Shown: piece by piece, positions 33,546 through 43,175 of the stretch
How the letters are laid out: every line of letters begins with the position of its first letter
Numbering within the stretch: the first letter of the stretch is position 1
Notes under the pieces: generated by a model
What the model was told of the DNA's origin: nothing
The model's database searches: none
What the model saw: only the letters and a program-made list of their open reading frames with translations
DNA from: Pedobacter ginsengisoli
GTDB lineage: Bacteria; Bacteroidota; Bacteroidia; Sphingobacteriales; Sphingobacteriaceae
Direction of reading: 5' to 3'
Assembly: GCF_030244015.1 (NCBI RefSeq)
Contig: NZ_JASSYX010000004.1
Coordinates: 1-64,000, forward strand
DNA length: 64,000 nt
Translations under genes and position numbers: made by a program

Positions 33546-35714
33546 CTACCAGCTCAGTTTCACACCAATGCCTTCCGGACTATTGTCAAAGCCCATATAA
33601 TAGGTTTTTGACCCTGCATCCCAGGAAGTTTTAACATTGGCGACCTTCCTCCCGGCATGATCCGTAACCATTATAATTTTTGGCTCAGCTGGCAGCAATA
33701 TCCGGATGCTGTTTACCGTGTTTGCCGGGCTTTTGCAGATGAACGAATAAGCGCCTTTTGTGCTGGCTTCCGCTGATATTCTTGACGCAGAAGCCAGCAC
33801 CATTGGTTTTGACTTATCCTTTACCCTGGTAATATTGTACAAGAAACCCTGTTCTCCCGGATTGATCACTTTTTCGGCAAGCACAGGCAAATCCGGATCA
33901 AACAGATCCACCACAGGACCTTTGACAACATAGGGTTTTGCATCTGGATGCTCATCCATGACCGAGACCACATCATATGCACCCCGCGCCAGGTAGAGGT
34001 TGTTTTTAAACAACAGCTTACCCGCCCTTGCATCAACTTCATAGGCATGTTTCACCGTTTGGATATACTCCTGATCTGAATCAGCTTTCAGCACAAAATC
34101 TTTTGGGTCTTGCCTGATTACATACACCGAACCTTTGCCAAATCTCAGACGTTTGCCTTCCTCCGCCCTAATGTTCATTAAACCAAACAAGTGTTCCGAT
34201 GGTGCCTTATAGGAATTTCCCTTTGTATTCCACCATTCCAAAACCGATTGATAAGGATCATCATCACTGCCGCAATACACCAGCACTCCCCCGCCTCTTA
34301 CCCAGTCCGCCAAATGTTGGTTCACCTCAGGGGAAAATGGCTTCATATTCGAATAACTCACGATCAGCACTTTTATATCCTTCAATGTATTGCTGAACGA
34401 CAAGTTTTCCATATGAACCGTCTGTACCGGCACCCCGTTTTTCAATAAGGGCAAAGTCTGACCATAGAAATTGGAAAACGCCGGATCAGTGTAGCCTTTA
34501 TGCACGGGAAACTGCTGGAACATTAAACTATTGCCCATCAAAACACCAATCCCATTGACACCCGTTACCCTGTTATCAGACAAAGGCATGTCATTCAGTG
34601 CATTCACCATCACTTGCATCTGGGTCGAATAGTATTTCGGGATCAGCACCTCTTCTTTACTGCTGGCCAGCTTATAAGGCCTGGTATAAATGCGTTCCGG
34701 CCAGGGCATCACCTCGTAGTTATTCACCATGGGGTATAAAAGCTTGGCGGTAAATGTCGCCTGATAATTTCTTTTATAATCACCCCAGTCGCGTGGCCAG
34801 TCCTCTATAGGATCTGTAAGAAAGAACATTTTACGTCCCGTCGGGGCCGTCATCGAAACCATAGAACCATATTCCAGAAAAGCATTTTCAAAAACACGTT
34901 CTTTCTTCTGACCGTCATAATAAGTTGGCTCACGTGAAGTACCTGTCCAGACTTGAGCAATGTAACCATCAATACCCGGCAAAGACGCCAGGCTAGCCTC
35001 AGGGCTCACGATCCTCCAGGAAGAATAATTGACCAGCGAATGCGTCGCGATGTAAACCTTGATGTCCATCCCCTTTTCTTTGCCATAAGACTTAGCATAA
35101 GCTGATACCTCCTTAATTGCATTGTAATAAAGCTGGTATTTCAGTTTGTGTGACAAATAGGTATTTTCGGCAGATTCATGCTGGGGTCTCCAGTCAAAAC
35201 CATAGAAAGACTTCCACTCATTTTTGAACACCTCACTATACCCGGCCCTTGCCCAAAACTCCGGTTCTTCCAGGTATATGGAACTGATCCCCGCATCTAT
35301 CACTTTTTTGATGATCGCCGTTTTCATATAATCAAGGAAAGACTTTACAGGTACAATGTAAGGCACCCCGCCACCATGCCAGATCACCTTGCCGTCCCGC
35401 TCAACCTGTCCGATGTCCTGATGGTTCTTCCCATCCCACTTGCCGAGAAAATAATCCTGGTATTCACCCCAGGCTATGCCCGTCATGAAGTGCGTCTGAT
35501 AACCATTGTCCCGCCAGGACTGTACCCGCTGTTCAAACGTCATACTCTTACGGTCACCCGCACCATAAACGATCGCTATATCCGACCGGACATCGATCTC
35601 CGGCCGCCAGGCACTACCCGTCTGGAATGCTGTTTTCTCTGTCTGCGGGGCCTGCCCCAGGCAAAAATATGCCATAGGTGTAAATACGCATGTTAAAAAT
35701 ATTTTGAGCTTCAT
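33546..35714 (-). CDS. large secreted protein with glycosidase-like TIM barrel, family not recognised
   Basis: A 722-residue exported protein (signal peptide about 1-22). Residues 45-340 look like a TIM barrel: DIAIVYGAGDR, VIDAGISSIYLEEPEFWARAGY (acidic EEPE at 149-152, at a barrel strand end) and DIKVYIATHSLVNYSSW. About 440-490 resembles the beta-galactosidase trimerisation (glutamine-amidotransferase-like) domain: KVLIVSYSNMKPFSPEVNQ and WVRGGGVLVYCGSDD. A beta-rich C-terminus follows. The order recalls GH42-like enzymes, but I cannot assign a family or substrate. It stands alone on the minus strand. Confidence 0.72.
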   Translation of the reverse strand: MKLKIFLTCVFTPMAYFCLGQAPQTEKTAFQTGSAWRPEIDVRSDIAIVYGAGDRKSMTFEQRVQSWRDNGYQTHFMTGIAWGEYQDYFLGKWDGKNHQDIGQVERDGKVIWHGGGVPYIVPVKSFLDYMKTAIIKKVIDAGISSIYLEEPEFWARAGYSEVFKNEWKSFYGFDWRPQHESAENTYLSHKLKYQLYYNAIKEVSAYAKSYGKEKGMDIKVYIATHSLVNYSSWRIVSPEASLASLPGIDGYIAQVWTGTSREPTYYDGQKKERVFENAFLEYGSMVSMTAPTGRKMFFLTDPIEDWPRDWGDYKRNYQATFTAKLLYPMVNNYEVMPWPERIYTRPYKLASSKEEVLIPKYYSTQMQVMVNALNDMPLSDNRVTGVNGIGVLMGNSLMFQQFPVHKGYTDPAFSNFYGQTLPLLKNGVPVQTVHMENLSFSNTLKDIKVLIVSYSNMKPFSPEVNQHLADWVRGGGVLVYCGSDDDPYQSVLEWWNTKGNSYKAPSEHLFGLMNIRAEEGKRLRFGKGSVYVIRQDPKDFVLKADSDQEYIQTVKHAYEVDARAGKLLFKNNLYLARGAYDVVSVMDEHPDAKPYVVKGPVVDLFDPDLPVLAEKVINPGEQGFLYNITRVKDKSKPMVLASASRISAEASTKGAYSFICKSPANTVNSIRILLPAEPKIIMVTDHAGRKVANVKTSWDAGSKTYYMGFDNSPEGIGVKLSW

Positions 35715-36063
35715 TGTGTGTCAGGTCTATTTAATTTTTCCTAAAATGAAGGTAATAAAAATTCAGCGTTCAAGTCCATTCTATTACCTTATTGCTACCT
35801 TTATATTACTATATCCTTATGACCTCTTCCTGATCCTTGTCCAATGGTTGCAAGGTGGTTGGGTGGTCCAGCGATTGTGCAAGGATGTCGCGAGGTCCGC
35901 CTGGCTTTTGCTTGAAGTACAAGCAACAATACCAACAGATAAATACCAAAAAGGAACCAGACCTCACCCTGACCTTTGTTCAAACTTTTACGGGGGCGTA
36001 CTTTATAAATATTTCCTATCTTTGTCCCGCATTAAACGCCGTTTGCACCGGTATCAATGAATT
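35715..36063. other. intergenic region between secreted glycosidase-like gene and trhO
   Basis: A 349-base divergent gap. It contains the trhO -7 element (36017-36024) near its right end. Open frames of up to 118 codons on both strands lack family features and have biased, unlikely compositions. An earlier segment (35860-35910) is richer in G+C than the rest, but I see no hairpin, tRNA or riboswitch structure that I can support. Confidence 0.4.
36017..36024 (+). promoter_or_regulatory. -7 promoter element for trhO
   Basis: TATCTTTG matches TAnnTTTG exactly, 39 bases before the trhO ATG. No TTTG at the -33 spacing. Confidence 0.4.
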
Positions 36064-36999
36064 ATGACAACTTATCAGACACTACTTTACTATTGCTATA
36101 GTCCAATAGCCAACGCAGAACAATTTGCCACCGATCATCTTGCTTTTTGTAAATCCCTGAACCTTGTAGGCCGGATCATCGTGGCCGACGAAGGCTTGAA
36201 CGGCACCGTATCAGGAACAAAAGAATCCTGTGAAGCCTATATGGCTGCCATACGTGCCGATGAGCGCTTTGCAAAAACAGACTTTAAGATCGACAACGTA
36301 AGCGAGCCTTCGTTCATCAAAATGCATTGCCGCTATAAGTCGGAGATTGTACATTCAGGCCTTAGGGACCCAAATATCATTGATCCCAATAAACAAACCG
36401 GCAAGCATTTAGAACCTGCAGAGTTTCAGAAAATGATAGATCAGGAAGATGTGGTCATCCTCGATGTGCGCTCAAATTACGAGCACAACCTCGGAAAATT
36501 TAAAAACGCAGTGACGCTTGACATTGAAAACTTCAGGGATTTTCCGGACAAGATCAATGAACTGGCGCAGTATAAAGACAAAAAAGTACTGACTTACTGC
36601 ACCGGGGGCATCAAATGTGAAAAAGCTTCGGCACTGCTCCTTCACCATGGCTTTAGTGATGTTTACCAGCTGCATGGCGGGATCATCAAATACGGCAAGG
36701 AAGCAGGCGGTGAAGATTTCGAAGGCAAGTGTTATGTATTTGACAACCGGATCGCGGTTGACGTCAACACGGTAAACCCCAAAATCGTCTCTACCTGCCG
36801 CAACTGCGGAACCATCACCCCAAAAATGATCAACTGCGCCAATCCCGAGTGCAATGAGCATTTTACGCAATGTGATGCCTGCGGTGAAGAATTGCAGGGC
36901 TGCTGCTCGGTTGCTTGTACGACAAACCCGCGCAAACGGGTATATGACGGCACCGGGTACTATGTAAAAGTGCCACAGCCAATTAACACGGGCAAATAA
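36064..36999 (+). CDS. trhO: rhodanese-domain tRNA uridine(34) hydroxylase
   Basis: A 311-residue TrhO (YceA) protein. The N-terminal acylphosphatase-like domain (about 1-100) contains GRIIVADEGLNGTVSGT, followed by the rhodanese domain (about 115-215) with the active-site loop YCTGGIKCEKA (Cys179). A cysteine-rich C-terminus (CRNCGT, NCANPECNEHF, QCDACGEELQGCCSVAC) probably binds zinc. In known members it uses oxygen to hydroxylate U34 of tRNA to ho5U. It is transcribed alone; the next gene begins 15 bases later with its own possible -7 element. Confidence 0.92.
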   Translation: MTTYQTLLYYCYSPIANAEQFATDHLAFCKSLNLVGRIIVADEGLNGTVSGTKESCEAYMAAIRADERFAKTDFKIDNVSEPSFIKMHCRYKSEIVHSGLRDPNIIDPNKQTGKHLEPAEFQKMIDQEDVVILDVRSNYEHNLGKFKNAVTLDIENFRDFPDKINELAQYKDKKVLTYCTGGIKCEKASALLLHHGFSDVYQLHGGIIKYGKEAGGEDFEGKCYVFDNRIAVDVNTVNPKIVSTCRNCGTITPKMINCANPECNEHFTQCDACGEELQGCCSVACTTNPRKRVYDGTGYYVKVPQPINTGK

Positions 37000-37000
37000 C

Positions 37001-37008
37001 TACCTTTG
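37001..37008 (+). promoter_or_regulatory. -7 promoter element directly before the sensor regulator gene
   Basis: TACCTTTG matches TAnnTTTG, beginning two bases after the trhO stop and ending 6 bases before the ATG at 37015. Transcription from it would start at about the start codon, a leaderless mRNA. There is no TTTG at -33. Confidence 0.4.
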
Positions 37009-37014
37009 CCCTTC

Positions 37015-39912
37015 ATGACCCTTAAATCCCTGAAATATCTTCTTTGCGCAGTTATTTGCTTTTTTGCGGTTGCTGCCCTGGCAGAGGACATCAAAAGTAT
37101 CGGCGTACCTTATATTCAGAATTATCCCAAGTCCGTTTACCAGTCTGGTAATCAGAACTGGTCTGTTGCGAAGGATAGAAACGGCGTAATGTATTTTGGC
37201 AATGCCCAGGGGCTGCTTACTTACGACGGCAGATACTGGCATCAGTATGAAATGCCCAACAGGCAGATCGTCCGGGCGGTAGCAACCGGTTCAGACCGGA
37301 TTTATACAGGTGGCTTCGGCGAATTTGGTTACTGGTCTTACAAAAACCGCAGACTGGTTTATACTTCGCTGATCAAACTTATCCCAAAACCGCTTAAGAT
37401 CAATGATGAGGTTTGGAAGATCTATGTCGACGGAAGCCGGGTCATTTTCCAGTCCTTCAAATGCATTTACATCTACCAGGGAAACGAGATTAAAGTTTTG
37501 ACCAGGCCGGAAGGTTTTCTGTTTCTGCACCAGATTGGCAAAAGATTTTGTGTAGAAATATTGAACAAAGGACTGTTTGAATTGAAAGGAAACGCTTTGT
37601 ATCCGTTAAAAAATTCAGGGCCATTACTACCCGGACTGATCATGACAGTACTGCCCTATAAAGACGGGCGCTGGCTGGTTGGGACAAGCAGCAATGGTCT
37701 TTTTCTATACGATGGAGAACGCTATACCCCTTTTAAAAGTTCCGCTGATCAATTTTTAAAAACGTACCAGCTCAACAATGGCAGTTTCATTATGGGCAGG
37801 TATTACGCCTTCGGTACCATCCTTAACGGCCTGGTGATTATTGATGAGCAGGGAAATATGGTCCAGCAGATCAATAAGACCAGCGGAATGCAAAACAACA
37901 CTGTGCTCAGCCTGTTCTGCGATAATGACCAAAACCTGTGGACAGGCCTGGACAATGGAATAGACCGGGTAGAGCTCAATTCTCCGCTGTATGCCTACTT
38001 TGACAAGAGCGGTCTGTTTGGCACAGTATATTCCAGCCTGATTTACAAAGGCCACATATACCTCGGCACCAATCAGGGCCTTTTTTACAGCATTTGGCCG
38101 GGTACAGCAGAAAGCCGTTACAGTTCGTTTGATTTTAAACTGATACCCGGTTCGCAAGGACAGGTATGGGACCTTACTGAAATAGACGGGCAGCTGCTGT
38201 GCGGACACAACAGCGGTACTTTCAGGGTAGACGGCAACCGTTTTATTAACATTACCTATGCGGCCGGCGGCTGGACCATTAAAAAGCTGAAATCTAATCC
38301 GGAATTTCTGATTCAGGGATCCTATAACGGCCTGATCGCATATAAAAAAAATCAGCAGGGTCTTTGGGTATTTCATCATGAAATTGCCGGATTCAGGGAA
38401 CCGTCCAGGTATGTGGAGCAGGATGAAAAAGGCGACCTCTGGATAGGTCATGCCTACAAGGGACTTTACAGGCTTAAACTCAATAGCAGCCTTGATAAGG
38501 TGCTCCACTTAGATTATTACAGTCAAAGCAACGGCTTGCCTGACGATTTCAATATCAATATTTTTTCTTTACAAAATAAACTGGTATATTCTTCAGACGA
38601 GGGTTTTTATAATTACGACGAGATCAGCAATCGCTTTTCGAAGTATACTGCGCTGAACAAGGCTCTGGGCAGTTTTGCGGGATCAAATAAAATCATTGCA
38701 GCCGGATCCGGAAAATATTGGTTTATTGATCATGGACGGACTGCATTGGCTGATCTGTCCATGCCAGGCCGTATTCATATTGACTCCAGCACCTTCAGTA
38801 TGCTAAACGGCCGTATGGTTCAGTATTATGAGAATATCAGCAGGATCAGCAATGGCATTTACCTGATCAGCGTAGATGACGGTTTTATTATTTATGACGC
38901 CGGGAGCCAGCAAGCCACGCCAGCGAAGCGTAATCTTCCGGCCGTTTTGATCCGTAAGGTAGAGGACATTACCGATACCGTTCGCATTTTGAGCGAAACC
39001 GGCAACGGCAATACAGAGACAGAGATCCCTTTTACACACAACAACATCCGCATTGCTTATGCACTTCCTTTCTACCGGCAGTCAAAAGTGACTTATCAGT
39101 ATTTTCTGGAGGGCTATTCAAGGAACTGGTCTGAATGGGATGCCGCCTCCCAAAAAGACTTTACCAACTTGTCTGCAGGCACCTATATTTTTAAGGTAAG
39201 GGCAAGGATCAATGCCCAGCAAGTGACTGAGACCACACCATTCAGATTCACCGTACTCCCTCCTTTTTACCTGAACAAATGGGCATTCGTAGTGTATGTA
39301 ATTTTGTTTGCAGGCCTGCTGCTATTGGGGCGTAAACTCTACGAGAGAAAGCTGAAAAAAGACAAACAGATTATTACGGCAAGAATGCAGGCGGAACAGG
39401 ATGAACTGCTCAGGAAAGAGGCGGAAGCTAACGAAAGGCACATCATTCAACTGCAGACCGAAAAGTTGCAGATAGAACTTGCAGGCAAGAACAGAGAGCT
39501 GGCCAATTCGGCAATGAGCCTGGTTTATAAAAATGAATTGCTGCAAAAGATCAGTCAGGAAATCCTCAAACTGAAAGATTCCAGCGGAAAACTGCTGGGT
39601 GAAGAACAGTTGCGCAGAATCCAGAAGGTAATAGATGAAGGCATGAACGACGAACGTGACTGGAATCTTTTTGAAAACAGCTTTAACGAGGCACATGAGA
39701 GTTTCTTTAAAAAGCTGAAGGCAAATCACCCTGACCTGGTTCCCAACGACCTTAAACTCTGTGCCTATCTGAGGATGAATATGAGCAGCAAAGAAATGGC
39801 ATCTTTACTAAATATTTCACTGCGGGGAGTCGAAATCCGGCGCTACAGGCTCCGGAAGAAACTCGATGTACCCCACGACAAGAACCTGGTAGAGTTCCTT
39901 ATGGAGCTATAA
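37015..39912 (+). CDS. membrane-spanning one-component sensor regulator of the polysaccharide locus
   Basis: A 965-residue SusR-like regulator. Signal segment 1-23 precedes a periplasmic beta-propeller (about 30-640) with repeated WVG/WTG-type blades such as LWTGLDNGIDRVELN and LWIGHAYKGLYRL. A triple-tyrosine Y_Y_Y domain follows (about 666-745, SKVTYQYFLEGYSRNWSEW), then one membrane helix (about 753-772) and a cytoplasmic coiled coil. The C-terminal LuxR-like HTH (913-965) contains MSSKEMASLLNISLRGVEIRRYRLRKKL. There is no kinase or receiver domain. It should sense a glycan fragment and activate the downstream susCD genes. Start ATG 37015 is preferred to TTG 37006. Confidence 0.9.
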   Translation: MTLKSLKYLLCAVICFFAVAALAEDIKSIGVPYIQNYPKSVYQSGNQNWSVAKDRNGVMYFGNAQGLLTYDGRYWHQYEMPNRQIVRAVATGSDRIYTGGFGEFGYWSYKNRRLVYTSLIKLIPKPLKINDEVWKIYVDGSRVIFQSFKCIYIYQGNEIKVLTRPEGFLFLHQIGKRFCVEILNKGLFELKGNALYPLKNSGPLLPGLIMTVLPYKDGRWLVGTSSNGLFLYDGERYTPFKSSADQFLKTYQLNNGSFIMGRYYAFGTILNGLVIIDEQGNMVQQINKTSGMQNNTVLSLFCDNDQNLWTGLDNGIDRVELNSPLYAYFDKSGLFGTVYSSLIYKGHIYLGTNQGLFYSIWPGTAESRYSSFDFKLIPGSQGQVWDLTEIDGQLLCGHNSGTFRVDGNRFINITYAAGGWTIKKLKSNPEFLIQGSYNGLIAYKKNQQGLWVFHHEIAGFREPSRYVEQDEKGDLWIGHAYKGLYRLKLNSSLDKVLHLDYYSQSNGLPDDFNINIFSLQNKLVYSSDEGFYNYDEISNRFSKYTALNKALGSFAGSNKIIAAGSGKYWFIDHGRTALADLSMPGRIHIDSSTFSMLNGRMVQYYENISRISNGIYLISVDDGFIIYDAGSQQATPAKRNLPAVLIRKVEDITDTVRILSETGNGNTETEIPFTHNNIRIAYALPFYRQSKVTYQYFLEGYSRNWSEWDAASQKDFTNLSAGTYIFKVRARINAQQVTETTPFRFTVLPPFYLNKWAFVVYVILFAGLLLLGRKLYERKLKKDKQIITARMQAEQDELLRKEAEANERHIIQLQTEKLQIELAGKNRELANSAMSLVYKNELLQKISQEILKLKDSSGKLLGEEQLRRIQKVIDEGMNDERDWNLFENSFNEAHESFFKKLKANHPDLVPNDLKLCAYLRMNMSSKEMASLLNISLRGVEIRRYRLRKKLDVPHDKNLVEFLMEL

Positions 39913-40044
39913 TACTACATCATTACCTCTCATCAGCCCCTTCCCGGCTTCTTCAGCATATACTTTTCTCTCTCTGCGATTGTTGTAGTGATATTTGCTA
40001 TGCAGGTATAAAAACAATGACTTTTAGCGAAACCAAGGCTGCGT

Positions 40045-40078
40045 TTTGTTTGTTCTGAGAATATAAAACTTGTGTTTG
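40045..40078 (+). promoter_or_regulatory. candidate promoter for the susC operon
   Basis: Overlapping TTTG boxes (40045-40048 and 40049-40052) precede TGTGTTTG (40071-40078, one base off TAnnTTTG) by 22 and 18 bases. The leader to the susC ATG would be about 75 bases. A weaker-than-consensus promoter would suit activation by the sensor regulator encoded upstream. Confidence 0.45.
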
Positions 40079-40158
40079 ATGTAGTAATGTGAAGGCCTTT
40101 TTTTTGCGATCACTGCTACTTCTGCGGAGATTTAACCAACTAAAATAAACTTAAACGT

Positions 40159-43100
40159 ATGAAAAGAATTCTTACTCAGTTTTCTGTATTCTCCTTCTTT
40201 TTCCTACTTATGATCAACACAGCCTCGGCACAGAATATTACTGTGACTGGTACTGTTATTGACTCGGCAGACAATAACCCGCTGCCTGGTGTTGGCATAT
40301 TGGTAAAGGGAACAACTACAGGAACAACGACCAATGCCGCCGGTAAATTCGCGGTCAGCGCACCGGCTAATGCAACCCTGGTGATTACCTATATAGGCTA
40401 TTCTACTAAAGAAGTTGCGGTAAATAACCAGACTGTGATCAATGTATCTTTATCGGCATCATCTGAAATGCTGGAACAAGTAGTAGTGGTGGGGTATGGT
40501 ACACAGCGAAAAATTGATGTGACCGGATCCGTTGCTACCGTAAAGGGCGAAGATATTGCAAAACAAGTCTCACCCAATCCGGTAAGCGGCCTGCAAGGCA
40601 AGGTTGCCGGGGTTCAGATCACGAACCTTGGGGCACCGGGCTCAACTCCGCAGATCAACATCAGGGGAACCAGTACCATTTATGGAAATACAGGGGCGCT
40701 TTATGTAGTAGACGGGGTATGGTATGAAAATATCAACTTTCTAAACCCTGCCGACATTGCTGATATCAGTATATTGAAGGACGCATCTGCCCAATCCATT
40801 TACGGTATCCGCGGTGCCAACGGTGTTGTCCTCGTAACAACAGTCAAAGGAAAAAAAGGTGACCCGACGATCAACTATAACGGTACCGTCGGAACTCAGC
40901 GCGTGACCAATAAAGTAGAAATGACCAATGCTAGTGAATATGCAACTGCGGTCAATGAGGCCTATGCATTATTGGGTCAGGCACCTTTATTCAGTAATAC
41001 AAACCTGGGCCAGGGCACAGACTGGTATGACCAGGTATTAAGGGACGCGATGATCACTAACCACCAACTATCCGTAAACGGCGGTTCCGAAAAATCGACT
41101 TACAATCTTTCACTGGGTTTTCTAAATCAGGATGGCATTGTTAAAAAGAACAATTTTAAACGGTATACAGCCAGGCTTTCCAACGACATTCAGCTATTCG
41201 AGCCTCTAAAGATCGGCTATAACGTTGCGGGGACTTCGAGCAGGTCCAATGATGCACCTACTGCAATCTTCAGGGGATTATATGCGGCTTCGCCGGTAGT
41301 GCCTGTGTTCAATCCAGATGGCTCCTACGGAGATCCTGCTGATTTCAACTTGGGTAACGGCAGTAACATAAATCCACAAGCTACACTGGATTTCTTCAAT
41401 CAAAGGACAACAAAGTATAATATAACCGGTAATGTCTTCGCGGAATTGAAGTTTTTGAGGGACTTTACCTTCCGGACCAGCTTTGGCGGCGATTTCTCAC
41501 AGGAGGAAGTAAGGGGTTACGTACCTAAGTACGAAGCAACTACCAATCAGAAAACGACCATCTCCAAGCTGGACATTGACCGCAATGAACGCCGCAACTG
41601 GATCATCGAAAATACACTGACCTTCGACAAACAATTAGAAGATCACCGTTTCACCGTTTTGCTTGGGCAAGGTGCCCAGCGCAGGAAATATTATTTTTTG
41701 AATGCAGAGGCGCAAGGAGTACCTTTCAGCTCACAAAGTGACCTTTACCTTGCTCTTGGCAATGCAGGCACCAAAACAGTTGAAGACGGAGGTGAACTTT
41801 CCACTTTCGCCTCCTACTTTGCAAGGGTAAATTATGCCTACAAAAATAAATACCTGCTGAATGCTTCTTTCAGACGTGACGGTGCGTCCCAATTCTTTGG
41901 TAACAATGCATGGGGTAATTTTCCGTCCATCGGAGCAGGTTGGGTAATCAGCAACGAAGACTTCATGAAAGACCAGACGCTGTTCAGCAACCTGAAACTT
42001 CGCGGAAGCTGGGGTAAGATCGGTAATGCAGGAGTGCCTTTCAATCCCTCTACCGCTACAATTACCCAAACGGGTGAGCTGATTGCTTTCTTTGGCGGCA
42101 AACCTTACACCGGTGCGGGCAATACGAAAATAGTGAACCCGGTATTGCTTTGGGAACGCAGCAATGGAATAGATGCAGGCCTGGAAATGGGATTCCTGGA
42201 AAACCGGCTGAAAATTGAGGCTGATTATTATAGCCGTACTACGGAAAGTGCGATCTTCGGAATTCCAGTATTAGGCAGTTTGGGAGCAACCGATCGGCTT
42301 AACAGCAACCAGTCCGATATTCGGAACCGAGGCTATGAAGTGGTCGCTTCATGGTCAGATAAAACTGAAGGTGGCTTCACCTATTCCATCAGCGGCAATA
42401 TTGGTTTCAACCAAAACAAAGTATTGAACGTACTGTCTGGCAATAACCCGATTTATGCGGGAGGAGCCGGTCTTACCAGTGGATACCTCGCAACAAGAAC
42501 AGTAAACAACCGCCCGATCGGTGAGTTTTTTGGCTATCAGGTTACAGGCGTGTTCCAGACGGCTGCCGAAGCGGCGGAATGGACCAACAATAGTTTTAAA
42601 GCGGGTGATTTTAAATATGCGGACACCAATAACGATGGCATCATCGATTCACGTGACAGAGTTGTACTGGGGAATCCCAATCCAAGGGTTACTTATGGTC
42701 TCAACACCAATTTTGCTTACAAAAACTTTGATCTGTCGCTGGACATTCAAGGTGTCGGGGGCGTAGAAATCATGAATTCTAACCTAGCCAACCGTTTTGG
42801 TAATGAGAATTACACCAAGGATTTCTTTAAGAACCGCTGGACGGCAGCGGGCTCGTCCAATAACTATGCCTCAGCGAACCTTGCGAGTGGGCTAAACAAT
42901 TCTCCTAACTCATTTTACGTGGAAAAAGGCGATTATATCAGGTTGAGAAACGTCCAGCTGGGTTATACCCTTCCAGCCGCCCTGACTTCTAAATGGAAAG
43001 CACAAAGATTGAGATTGTTCCTCAATGCACAAAACGCGGTGAATATTTTCGGGTACAAAGGCTTTAGTCCGGAAGTTGGAGGTGCCCCTTTGGATGCTGG

Positions 43101-43164
43101 TATTGATACTAACCTGTATCCGCTGTTTGCGACTTATAATTTTGGAGTCAATTTAACATTCTAA
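40159..43164 (+). CDS. SusC/RagA-family TonB-dependent outer-membrane transporter
   Basis: A 1001-residue SusC homologue. It has a signal peptide (1-24), an N-terminal carboxypeptidase-like beta-sandwich (28-100) and the TonB-box-like segment EQVVVVGYGTQRK (106-118). The plug domain contains IRGTSTIYGNTGALYVVDGV and DISILKDASAQSIYGIRGANGVVLVTT, and the C-terminal beta-barrel ends in aromatic strands (NFGVNLTF). It imports oligosaccharides through the outer membrane with energy from TonB-ExbBD. With SusD 11 bases downstream it forms the uptake complex of this locus. Confidence 0.96.
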   Translation: MKRILTQFSVFSFFFLLMINTASAQNITVTGTVIDSADNNPLPGVGILVKGTTTGTTTNAAGKFAVSAPANATLVITYIGYSTKEVAVNNQTVINVSLSASSEMLEQVVVVGYGTQRKIDVTGSVATVKGEDIAKQVSPNPVSGLQGKVAGVQITNLGAPGSTPQINIRGTSTIYGNTGALYVVDGVWYENINFLNPADIADISILKDASAQSIYGIRGANGVVLVTTVKGKKGDPTINYNGTVGTQRVTNKVEMTNASEYATAVNEAYALLGQAPLFSNTNLGQGTDWYDQVLRDAMITNHQLSVNGGSEKSTYNLSLGFLNQDGIVKKNNFKRYTARLSNDIQLFEPLKIGYNVAGTSSRSNDAPTAIFRGLYAASPVVPVFNPDGSYGDPADFNLGNGSNINPQATLDFFNQRTTKYNITGNVFAELKFLRDFTFRTSFGGDFSQEEVRGYVPKYEATTNQKTTISKLDIDRNERRNWIIENTLTFDKQLEDHRFTVLLGQGAQRRKYYFLNAEAQGVPFSSQSDLYLALGNAGTKTVEDGGELSTFASYFARVNYAYKNKYLLNASFRRDGASQFFGNNAWGNFPSIGAGWVISNEDFMKDQTLFSNLKLRGSWGKIGNAGVPFNPSTATITQTGELIAFFGGKPYTGAGNTKIVNPVLLWERSNGIDAGLEMGFLENRLKIEADYYSRTTESAIFGIPVLGSLGATDRLNSNQSDIRNRGYEVVASWSDKTEGGFTYSISGNIGFNQNKVLNVLSGNNPIYAGGAGLTSGYLATRTVNNRPIGEFFGYQVTGVFQTAAEAAEWTNNSFKAGDFKYADTNNDGIIDSRDRVVLGNPNPRVTYGLNTNFAYKNFDLSLDIQGVGGVEIMNSNLANRFGNENYTKDFFKNRWTAAGSSNNYASANLASGLNNSPNSFYVEKGDYIRLRNVQLGYTLPAALTSKWKAQRLRLFLNAQNAVNIFGYKGFSPEVGGAPLDAGIDTNLYPLFATYNFGVNLTF

Positions 43165-43175
43165 TCGATTCAACA

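Noticed and set aside
35704..36060. 118-codon plus-strand open frame in the gap before trhO
   Set aside because: No family features, unlikely composition, overlaps the start of the minus-strand glycosidase-like gene and contains the trhO -7 element.
37756..38508. 250-codon minus-strand open frame inside the sensor regulator gene
   Set aside because: Lies fully antisense to a convincing beta-propeller coding sequence and has no recognisable domain.
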